In this document: positions 5,823-12,002 of the stretch, piece by piece | Numbering within the stretch: the first letter of the stretch is position 1 | Layout of the letters: every line of letters begins with the position of its first letter | NCBI GenBank assembly: GCA_963582935.1 | Contig: CAUZSH010000065.1 | Span: 1 to 12,002, forward strand | DNA from: CAUZSH01 sp963582935 | GTDB lineage: Bacteria; Pseudomonadota; Gammaproteobacteria; Francisellales; Francisellaceae | Direction: 5' to 3' | Length of the DNA: 12,002 bases | Position numbers and translations under genes: made by a program | The notes under the pieces: generated by a model | Database searches by the model: none | The model's input: only the letters and a program-made list of their open reading frames with translations | Told to the model about the DNA's origin: nothing

Positions 5823-6962
5823 TTATTTTTGAGCTTCGATCAAGTCTTTCACAACCTGAAAGGCCTTTTCATCAGAATCACATCTCAACATTTCATGCAG
5901 CTCATAAAATTTAGATACCATTTTCTCGCGTGCCTCTGAATTCGTCATTAAACATATCAACTCATCAGACAAAGTTTCAGCTGTGGCGTTATCTTGGATA
6001 AGCTCAAGAATAACATCATCATCAGCAAGGATGTTTGGCAATGAAAAACGTTTAATTTTAATAAATGTCTTTGCAATAAGGTAGTTAATTTTTCCAAACT
6101 TATAGGCCATCACCATTGGTTTCTTGTAGAGCATCGCCTCTAAGGCTGCCGTACCTGATGCCAACATCACATAATCTGCCGCTTCTAACACCGTATGCGC
6201 ATTTCCTGCAATCACCTTAACGTCCAGCTGAGAAATTATGTCTTGGTATTTCTCAATCTCAACACTCAAAGAAGGTTTTGCCACAGGAATCACAAACTGC
6301 AATGGTCGGTCTAACTTTTCCTGACAGATTAAAGCTGCACCCAGAAAAGGTTTTAATAGACGCTCAACTTCTTGTGCACGGCTTCCTGGCAATAATGCCA
6401 CTGATATTTTATTTTCATCCAATTGGAGTTTTTGTTTTGCTTGTAAAGTATTTGGTTCAATCGATATTTTATTGGCTAATGGATGCCCCACAAATACAGC
6501 TCGGTGATTGTGTTTTTGGTAAAATGCCTCCTCAAAAGGTAAGATTGCCAATACTACATCCGTGGCTTTTTTAATCGTTTTCATACGACCTTCACGCCAT
6601 GCCCAAACGGAAGGGCTAACATAATGCACTGTTTTAACCCCTAAGGGTCTTAGTTTTTTTTCAACCGGCAAATTAAAATCAGGCGCATCCACTCCAATAT
6701 AAATATCAGGTCTGTTGGCTTTAAAGTGTTTAAGTATGCCTCTGCGGATTTTAAGAATGGCAGGTAAATTTTTAATCACCTCCACAACGCCCATCACCGA
6801 AAGTGTCTCCAAAGGAAAAAGCGTTTTGCAACCAGCGACTTGCATTTTTTCACCCGCAATGCCTTCAATGATGGCATCTGGATAATGTGCTTTCAATTTT
6901 TGAACCAATCCTTCTGCAAGCTGATCACCAGAAGGCTCACCTGCCACAATCGCAATACGCAC
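5823..6962 (-). CDS. lpxB: Lipid-A-disaccharide synthase LpxB
   Basis: LpxB condenses UDP-2,3-diacylglucosamine with lipid X to form the tetra-acylated lipid A disaccharide at the inner face of the cytoplasmic membrane. The 379-residue length matches the family (E. coli 382). Diagnostic motifs run in order: GEPSGD at 8-13, GVDAPDFN at 90-97 (with the essential Asp region), YVSPSVWAW at 114-122, FVGHPL at 157-162, LLPGSRAQEV at 190-199, and ASGTAALEAMLYKKPMV at 268-284. SLPNILA at 307-313 also fits. The start is GTG: the codons are GTG-CGT-ATT-GCG, and the GTG overlaps the lpxA TAG by one base (TAGTG). A GAGGTG lies about 10 nt upstream in the end of lpxA. As in most Gammaproteobacteria it ends the lpxD-fabZ-lpxA-lpxB run, but rnhB and dnaE do not follow. 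Confidence 0.97.
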   Translation of the reverse strand: MRIAIVAGEPSGDQLAEGLVQKLKAHYPDAIIEGIAGEKMQVAGCKTLFPLETLSVMGVVEVIKNLPAILKIRRGILKHFKANRPDIYIGVDAPDFNLPVEKKLRPLGVKTVHYVSPSVWAWREGRMKTIKKATDVVLAILPFEEAFYQKHNHRAVFVGHPLANKISIEPNTLQAKQKLQLDENKISVALLPGSRAQEVERLLKPFLGAALICQEKLDRPLQFVIPVAKPSLSVEIEKYQDIISQLDVKVIAGNAHTVLEAADYVMLASGTAALEAMLYKKPMVMAYKFGKINYLIAKTFIKIKRFSLPNILADDDVILELIQDNATAETLSDELICLMTNSEAREKMVSKFYELHEMLRCDSDEKAFQVVKDLIEAQK

Positions 6963-7741
6963 TAGCGGATCACACCTCTATCGCTACTAGATAAAACTTC
7001 AATAAATAAGTCGAGCTCTTTGGCATCTTTCTCATCGCGAAGTTCTTTGATTTTTTCAATAGCTTCGACCAACCGAAGCCCTTGGCGATACAAAATTTTA
7101 TACGCTGCTTGAACATTAGAAAGTTGTTCTTTGGTAAATCCTGTACGCTTCAACCCTTCAACATTCACACCACAAGGTGTGGCTTTAATGCCACCAGTTA
7201 CCATCAGATAGGGAGGAATATTTTTGAGCACCATCGTACCGTGTGCAACAAACACATAGGAGCCAACACGCACAAATTGATGAACACCACAAGAGATTCC
7301 AATAGTGACAAAATCGTTAATTATAACATGTCCTGCCAGGCCACAATAATTAACAAGGGTAATATTATTACCCAAAATACAATCATGCCCGATATGCACA
7401 TAATTCATAATGAGGTTCCGACTGCCAATTTCCGTAATACAGCGATCTTTTGCGGTACCACCATGAATGGTCACACCTTCTCGGATGATATTATCATCAC
7501 CAATAATGGTTTGAGAGAGTTCACCATGAAAAGTGCGATCAATAGGCTCTTCCCCCACCGATGCAAACTGATAAATGCGGTTATTCTTGCCCAGTGTGGT
7601 TTTTCCATTAATCACTACATGCGAGCTAATCTTACAACCTTCACCAATCACCACTTCAGAGCCAATCACAGAAAAAGGTCCTATCTCAACTCCTTCCGCA
7701 ATTTGCGCACCATCATAAATAACTGCTCTTGGATCAATCAC
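6962..7741 (-). CDS. lpxA: UDP-N-acetylglucosamine O-acyltransferase LpxA
   Basis: LpxA transfers a 3-hydroxyacyl chain from ACP to the 3-OH of UDP-GlcNAc, the first step of lipid A synthesis. The 259-residue product is a left-handed parallel beta-helix of [LIV]-x4-[G/x] hexads (about residues 1-180), then a helical C-terminal domain. The catalytic base is His119 in YVHIGHDC (E. coli His125). IYQFASVGE at 56-64, VHQF at 153-156 and GVNVEGLKR at 191-199 are conserved. The frame is open for 14 more codons upstream, but GTG at 7741 is chosen. It gives the standard VIDPRAV start, has GAGGTG 7 nt upstream, and overlaps the fabZ TGA in the common GTGA arrangement. The acyl-chain ruler position equivalent to E. 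coli Gly173 is His167, so a chain other than C14 is plausible. Confidence 0.97.
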   Translation of the reverse strand: MIDPRAVIYDGAQIAEGVEIGPFSVIGSEVVIGEGCKISSHVVINGKTTLGKNNRIYQFASVGEEPIDRTFHGELSQTIIGDDNIIREGVTIHGGTAKDRCITEIGSRNLIMNYVHIGHDCILGNNITLVNYCGLAGHVIINDFVTIGISCGVHQFVRVGSYVFVAHGTMVLKNIPPYLMVTGGIKATPCGVNVEGLKRTGFTKEQLSNVQAAYKILYRQGLRLVEAIEKIKELRDEKDAKELDLFIEVLSSSDRGVIR

Positions 7742-8193
7742 GATGTAGCACCTCGATAAGCTGCAGTTAAGTTTGCCGTACATGCTAGCTCGTCGCCCAC
7801 TAATGCTAAAGTTTCACACTTATAAATGCCTGCTTTCATTCGAATAAATTTAGATTTCAACGTGAGAATATCTCCAGGAATAACTTGCCTTTTAATCTTT
7901 ACCTTATCAATACCAACTAAAAAGAAAATATTATCTGGATTCAACAGGTTTCGATCTTCCATTAAGCCATAAGCAAGCAAAGCAGTTGCCTGCGCTAAAG
8001 CTTCAACCATTAAAACACCGGGCATCACTGGATTATCGGGGAAGTGACCTTGAAAAAAAGGTTCGTTAAAGGTAACATTTTTCTGAGCAATAATTGATTC
8101 ATCAGCAAAATCTATCTCCAACACTTTATCCACCAATAAAAAAGGATAGCGATGTGGTAGTCTATTGAGTATCTGATGTATATCCATCTTCAT
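7738..8193 (-). CDS. fabZ: (3R)-hydroxyacyl-ACP dehydratase FabZ
   Basis: FabZ dehydrates 3-hydroxyacyl-ACP in fatty-acid elongation and thus competes with LpxA and LpxD for the same substrate. From the ATG at 8193 the protein is 151 residues, the same length as E. coli FabZ. The hotdog-fold signature is complete: LPHRYPFLLVDKV at 12-24, then GHFPDNPVMPGVLMVEA with catalytic His50 and Glu64, and PGD in the second half. The frame stays open to a TTG at 8232 next to the lpxD stop, but those 13 extra residues have no family counterpart. An AAGG lies about 12 nt before the ATG, a rather long spacing; a second ATG two codons later (8187) is also possible. It is 39 nt downstream of lpxD and overlaps lpxA by 4 nt. 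Confidence 0.96.
   Translation of the reverse strand: MKMDIHQILNRLPHRYPFLLVDKVLEIDFADESIIAQKNVTFNEPFFQGHFPDNPVMPGVLMVEALAQATALLAYGLMEDRNLLNPDNIFFLVGIDKVKIKRQVIPGDILTLKSKFIRMKAGIYKCETLALVGDELACTANLTAAYRGATS
7749..7754 (-). promoter_or_regulatory. Ribosome-binding site deciding the GTG start of lpxA
   Basis: On the minus strand this reads GAGGTG, 7 nt before the GTG at 7741, inside the end of fabZ. It argues against an upstream start 42 nt earlier, for which family length gives no support. Confidence 0.75.
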
Positions 8194-8232
8194 GATTAAT
8201 CTTACCCTTATTGAGTTCGTGGGCGCATCCAA

Positions 8233-9261
8233 CTATTCAGATACTTTTTTCTCAAGCGTTTTCACTCTATTGGTAAGTTTATCTAAATTATACATCCTTG
8301 CAAGTATTCGTTTCCATTGCATATGTCCTTTTGCTGGAATAATCGAGGAATAGACCCCGGGTTCAGTAATAGAACTCATTACACCACTTTTAGGACCAAT
8401 CATGACTTGATCTGCAATTTCGATATGACCAGAGATTCCAGCCTGCCCACCGAACAAACAATTCTCTCCAATTTTAACACTACCTGCAATGCCCGTTTGA
8501 GCAGCCATTGCGGTATTTTTCCCTACTTCAACATTGTGACCAATCTGAACTTGGTTGTCTATTTTAACGCCATCATGAATTATGGTATCCGCAATCGCAC
8601 CGCGATCAATGCTTGTACAAGCACCAATTTCAACACCCGCACCAATGACGACACCGCCAAGCTGTGGGATCTTAAGCCAGTTACCTTGGTGATCTTTTGC
8701 ATTACCAAAACCATCACTACCGATCACAGAGTTGGCATGAATAATCGTATTTTTACCCATTTTTACATCATGGTAAATAGAGACATTGGTTTTGATTTTT
8801 ACGTTATCACTTAAATGGCAATAATCGGATATAACCGTATTGGCGCCAATCTCAACATCGGCACCAACCACCGTGTAAGCACCGATCACAACATTCGCCG
8901 CAATTGACGCAGTTGCATCAATTTTAGCCGTCTCATCAATCACAGCACTAGGATGAATACCTGCTTTCGGCTTTGGTGTCTTATCAAATAGGCTTGCTAC
9001 TTTTGCAAAAGCAAGATAAGGATTTGCAAGCACAATGGCATTGGTTTGACATAAAGGCAACGCTTCCTTGGTAAGCAAGACAGCAGATGCTTGGGTAGTT
9101 GCAACTTGATCTGTATATTTTGGATTGGCTAAAAAGGATAGTTGCCCCGCTCTTGCATCAAAAAGCGGCGCCAAAGCGCTCACTTCAACTGTTGCATCGC
9201 CATGCACTTCACCTTCTAACAATTCAGCCAGCTTAGCCAGCGTATAGGTATAGTTTGACAT
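8233..9261 (-). CDS. lpxD: UDP-3-O-(3-hydroxyacyl)glucosamine N-acyltransferase LpxD
   Basis: LpxD adds the N-linked 3-hydroxyacyl chain to UDP-3-O-acyl-glucosamine, the third step of lipid A synthesis, in the cytosol. The 342-residue length matches E. coli (341). An N-terminal uridine-binding domain (about 1-100, with LSFLANPKY at 41-49) is followed by a left-handed beta-helix of hexads (about 105-300) and a C-terminal helix (from about 310). The catalytic His242 sits in QIGHNVEVG (E. coli His239), and GSDGFG at 181-186 is conserved. The residue at the acyl-length ruler position (E. coli Met290) is Gly293. The ATG at 9261 has AAGGA about 7 nt upstream. The gene is 40 nt after skp, as in E. 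coli. Confidence 0.97.
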   Translation of the reverse strand: MSNYTYTLAKLAELLEGEVHGDATVEVSALAPLFDARAGQLSFLANPKYTDQVATTQASAVLLTKEALPLCQTNAIVLANPYLAFAKVASLFDKTPKPKAGIHPSAVIDETAKIDATASIAANVVIGAYTVVGADVEIGANTVISDYCHLSDNVKIKTNVSIYHDVKMGKNTIIHANSVIGSDGFGNAKDHQGNWLKIPQLGGVVIGAGVEIGACTSIDRGAIADTIIHDGVKIDNQVQIGHNVEVGKNTAMAAQTGIAGSVKIGENCLFGGQAGISGHIEIADQVMIGPKSGVMSSITEPGVYSSIIPAKGHMQWKRILARMYNLDKLTNRVKTLEKKVSE

Positions 9262-9301
9262 TCTTCAATCCTTATCATTAAAGCATGAAAGGTATTGTAG
9301 C

Positions 9302-9835
9302 CTATTTTGCATCCGTATTCATGATTTTAACCACAGCATTTGTTGCATCCACAACACCTGCTTTGAAACTGGTGTACGGTACAGCTTGAGAATTCAAGAT
9401 AACGGTATAGCTGCCATCTTTTCCAACCGAAGTAATCGCATTATTTAGCGTTGTTTGAAAAACTTCAGCCAATGCTTGCTCTTTCTTCATCTCATCTTGA
9501 CGTAGTTGCATCACTTTCTGTTGGAAGCCTTGCTGTTCTTTCGTAAAGGTTTTTTGTTTTGCGGCAACATCTTCTTTTGTCATGGTTGCTACATTTTTAT
9601 TAAATGTATCCAACTTAGCCGCTAATGCTTGCTGGTTCTTTTGAAGTTCTTCAACTTTAGGTTGTAGTTGAGCCTTTAAACTTTCGAGGCTTTTGGCGCC
9701 TTGAGGTGTATCTTGATACACTTTCAGGTAATCCACAATCCCGATTTTCTGAATAGCCGTTGAAGGGGTTGCTGCCATAGCGGCTCCGCCGATTAATGCC
9801 GTTGAAACGATCGCAGTTGTTAGTACTTTCTTCAT
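9302..9835 (-). CDS. skp: Periplasmic OmpH/Skp-family chaperone
   Basis: Skp holds unfolded outer-membrane proteins in the periplasm on their way to BamA. A clear signal peptide (MKK, then a hydrophobic core, then GGAAMA) suggests cleavage after residue 21. The mature part starts with IGIVDYLKVYQDTPQG (about 31-46), the usual first strand of the Skp body. A long Lys/Gln/Glu-rich coiled coil (about 48-130) forms the tentacles, and the last part (about 138-172) closes the body with the TVILNS and AVPYTS segments. At 177 residues it is somewhat longer than E. coli Skp (161). The start has GAGGAA 7 nt upstream. Position between bamA and lpxD is the conserved gammaproteobacterial order, and 39 nt separate it from bamA. 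Confidence 0.95.
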   Translation of the reverse strand: MKKVLTTAIVSTALIGGAAMAATPSTAIQKIGIVDYLKVYQDTPQGAKSLESLKAQLQPKVEELQKNQQALAAKLDTFNKNVATMTKEDVAAKQKTFTKEQQGFQQKVMQLRQDEMKKEQALAEVFQTTLNNAITSVGKDGSYTVILNSQAVPYTSFKAGVVDATNAVVKIMNTDAK

Positions 9836-9874
9836 GGGTTTTTCCTCTATTGTTATTATTTTATTTTTAAAACG

Positions 9875-12002
9875 TTAAAAACTTTGTCCCAAACTAAATT
9901 GGAATATTTGTGTGTCATCTCCAGGTTTTGAGTTCAGCGGTTTTGCGAAGCTAAATGCCAAGGGCCCCATTGGTGATAGCCATTGGAATTCAATACCTAC
10001 AGAGTAACGGAGGTTTGCAAACGTTGGAGTACGCGGGGTCTGTTCATATACAGATCTATCATCTCCACTCTTGTATTGATAGGTACTATATACATTTCCC
10101 ATATCAAAAAATGCCCCCATTCTCATATTACTACTATCTTTTACTCCAGGAATAGGAAAGAGCGCATTAAAATTCGCATAAACATTTAAATTTCCACCCA
10201 AAGCATTCCCTTCAGTAGGGGAGCTACCATGAATTGATGTATTTCTTGATAAAGCATCATGTGGCCCCATTGATCCTTGATTAAACCCACGCACGCTACC
10301 CCAGCCACCGCCATAATAATTTTGGAAAAAAGGTAACTGATCTGTGCTTCCATAACCATTACCGTAGTCTACACCAGTTTTTGCTGAAAAAGTAAAAAAG
10401 TCAGTAATGGGATGAAACCATGAATTCTTAATATTGGTCTTATACCACGTTAAATCAGAACCTGGCACCGATGCCTGCCCTCCAATCGTAAAAATATCAC
10501 CTCGAGTTGGAAAATAGGCACGGTTTGAAGTATTACGCGTCCAGCCAATATTCACCATATAGGAATTAAAACTATCCCCGTTCTGTTTTCTAACCGTATT
10601 AGATGATCCAGTCCCAGCACCTGGGCTAATCAACGAGGTATGGTCAAAGCCTGCACCAAGATTCACCGTGTCATTAATTGTCAGCGGAATACCATATCCC
10701 AAGTTAAAACCATAACTATCTGTAGAGTAGTTTGCCAACGTCGTACTTGCTGTATCCACATCGGTCACATAAGCACTCATGGTTTGAGAGATGCCAGACT
10801 GGGTAAAGTATGGGTTGGTATAAGATAAGGATAATGACTTATAAGGTTTTGAGAGTTGCGTTGACAAACTCACCTGATTACCCGTACCCAATAGGTTTGG
10901 CATATTTAAGCTTGCACCCACCATAAACTTATAAAGCTGGGAGTATCCAAGACTTGCCGTTACGGAGTTTGCACTACGCTCTTTAATATCGTAATCTAAG
11001 TTCACCATATCATCTGTGCCAGGAACAGGCACTTTTTTCATGGTAACTTTTTCAACATAAGGCAAACGTTGTAGCTTTAACTTAGACTGCTCAATCATAT
11101 AACTGTTATATATACCACCCTCTGAATACAGCATTTCTCTACGATAAACATTGTCATTGGTCACCGCATTGCCTTTAAAGTTGATTTGGCTCACATAGAC
11201 TTTCTTGCCAGGTTGAATATAAAAAGTAACTGCAACCGTTCTATCCTTACGATCAATCGTTGGCACAGGATTGACTTGTGCAAAAGCATAGCCCTTCTTA
11301 CCCAGCGCCTCTTTAATTCTATTTGATGAATCCAAAAGCTCTTTACGTGAAAACACTGCACCTGGATCTAGAGAAATCATACCTCGTACTTTTTCTCGGG
11401 GTAAAATCAGTTTCCCCTCAACATCAATTTTACTGACTTTGTATACTTTTCCCGGACTAATATTCATCGTGACATAAGTATTATCTTTATTGGGGTTTAA
11501 TGAAACTTGGTGAGACTCCACATTAAAATCAATATAGCCACGATCCATATAGTAAGAACGCAACTGCTCAATAGATGACTGCATTCTTTGCGTAGAATAT
11601 TGATCATCACTGGTTAATAAGCCCCAAAGATTCCAAATGGACGGCGTGGTCAATACCAGCTCGTCTCTTAAAGTGCTTTGAGTATATTTTTTATTCCCAA
11701 TAATATCGATTCGACGTATTTTGGCTGTCTTTCCTTCTGATATTTTAATTTTAATATCGACTCGGTTTCGCGTTAAAGGAATGACAGACGCTACAATTTG
11801 AACAGCATATTTTCCTAAATTATAATACTCCATTTCCAATGACTGCTTAATTTGCTTTAGCAAGTCAGGGTTGTAGATATTCCCGACATCTAAACCTGCC
11901 ATGGTCAGACCTTTTTTAAGGTCATCTGTCTTAATGGCATCATTTCCCGAAATATCTATCGCACTGATTGCAGGACGCTCTTTAACCTGTATGACCAAAT
12001 TA
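9875..12002 (-). CDS. bamA: Outer-membrane protein assembly factor BamA (N-terminus beyond the right edge)
   Basis: BamA is the Omp85 beta-barrel that folds and inserts outer-membrane proteins. The frame is open to the edge, so the signal peptide and most of POTRA1 (about 85 residues by comparison with E. coli) are missing. In residues counted from the TTG at 11998, the end of POTRA1 (VIQVKERP) is followed by POTRA2 (about 11-90), POTRA3 (92-184), POTRA4 (187-263) and POTRA5 (266-341), each opening with an I-x-I/F-x-G-N-type strand. The 16-strand barrel fills about 342-707. VRGF at 569-572 is the conserved loop-6 motif that packs inside the barrel, and LSPMGPL at 674-680 is the penultimate strand. 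The last residue is the expected C-terminal Phe. The barrel is about 20 residues shorter than in E. coli, mostly in loop 6, and it lacks the Cys pair of that loop; the visible part has no cysteine. It is first of the visible skp-lpx cluster. Confidence 0.97.
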   Translation of the reverse strand, partial: NLVIQVKERPAISAIDISGNDAIKTDDLKKGLTMAGLDVGNIYNPDLLKQIKQSLEMEYYNLGKYAVQIVASVIPLTRNRVDIKIKISEGKTAKIRRIDIIGNKKYTQSTLRDELVLTTPSIWNLWGLLTSDDQYSTQRMQSSIEQLRSYYMDRGYIDFNVESHQVSLNPNKDNTYVTMNISPGKVYKVSKIDVEGKLILPREKVRGMISLDPGAVFSRKELLDSSNRIKEALGKKGYAFAQVNPVPTIDRKDRTVAVTFYIQPGKKVYVSQINFKGNAVTNDNVYRREMLYSEGGIYNSYMIEQSKLKLQRLPYVEKVTMKKVPVPGTDDMVNLDYDIKERSANSVTASLGYSQLYKFMVGASLNMPNLLGTGNQVSLSTQLSKPYKSLSLSYTNPYFTQSGISQTMSAYVTDVDTASTTLANYSTDSYGFNLGYGIPLTINDTVNLGAGFDHTSLISPGAGTGSSNTVRKQNGDSFNSYMVNIGWTRNTSNRAYFPTRGDIFTIGGQASVPGSDLTWYKTNIKNSWFHPITDFFTFSAKTGVDYGNGYGSTDQLPFFQNYYGGGWGSVRGFNQGSMGPHDALSRNTSIHGSSPTEGNALGGNLNVYANFNALFPIPGVKDSSNMRMGAFFDMGNVYSTYQYKSGDDRSVYEQTPRTPTFANLRYSVGIEFQWLSPMGPLAFSFAKPLNSKPGDDTQIFQFSLGQSF

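Noticed and set aside
7082..7759. A 225-codon open frame on the plus strand opposite lpxA
   Set aside because: It is a shadow. The repeated hexad codon pattern of the beta-helix keeps the antisense frame free of stops, and the product is an Asn/Thr/Ile/His-rich sequence without a recognisable fold.
7742..7783. An N-terminal extension of LpxA by 14 residues
   Set aside because: The extra residues overlap fabZ in another frame and have no family counterpart; the GTG at 7741 has a good ribosome-binding site and gives the standard LpxA N-terminus.
8194..8232. A TTG start for FabZ adding 13 residues
   Set aside because: The ATG at 8193 gives exactly the usual 151-residue length, and the TTG has no suitable ribosome-binding site.
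8317..8814. A 165-codon open frame on the plus strand opposite lpxD
   Set aside because: Same cause as for lpxA: the hexapeptide-repeat coding sequence lowers antisense stops. The product has biased composition and no family likeness.

Overview
This window is a stretch of gammaproteobacterial chromosome. It is AT-rich (by eye about 40% GC), densely packed and almost wholly housekeeping. The gene order bamA-skp-lpxD-fabZ-lpxA-lpxB and the divergent pair smpB / ratA-rnfH are both typical of Gammaproteobacteria, and the proteins read as clear orthologues of the E. coli ones. Below class level I can only guess; the AT-rich composition and tight packing would suit a Legionellales-like lineage, but nothing here proves it. 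I see no tRNA, rRNA, insertion sequence, CRISPR array, phage gene or defence system.

Right part (12002 down to 5823, minus strand): the envelope-biogenesis cluster. It opens with bamA, whose N-terminus lies beyond the right edge. Then come skp (periplasmic chaperone for outer-membrane proteins), lpxD, fabZ, lpxA and lpxB. Together they cover the outer-membrane protein insertase, its chaperone, early lipid A synthesis, and the dehydratase that competes with LpxA/LpxD for 3-hydroxyacyl-ACP. The lpxD-fabZ-lpxA-lpxB genes are separated by 39 nt or overlap by 1-4 nt. Two start codons are GTG (lpxA, lpxB), and the starts of fabZ and lpxA are set here by family length and ribosome-binding sites.

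Middle (5698 down to 2133, minus strand): after a 124-nt gap where E. coli would carry rnhB/dnaE, there is a 1020-residue YdiJ-type FAD/iron-sulfur 2-hydroxyacid dehydrogenase. It is translationally coupled (TGATG) to a small SixA-like histidine phosphatase.

Left part: smpB (plus strand, 1656-2132) meets sixA tail to tail with no intervening base. It is divergent from a four-gene minus-strand operon, ratA-rnfH-ydiI-like thioesterase-mnmC-like FAD oxidoreductase, the last cut by the left edge. The divergent promoters in the 74-nt smpB/ratA gap appear to interleave.

I did not find a new biological system. The points most worth a second look are: the acyl-chain ruler residues of LpxA (His where E. 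coli has Gly173) and LpxD (Gly where E. coli has Met290), which point in opposite directions; the apparently stand-alone MnmC oxidase domain; the His-to-Asn change in the thioesterase active-site loop; the zero-gap smpB/sixA junction; and the interleaved smpB/ratA promoters.
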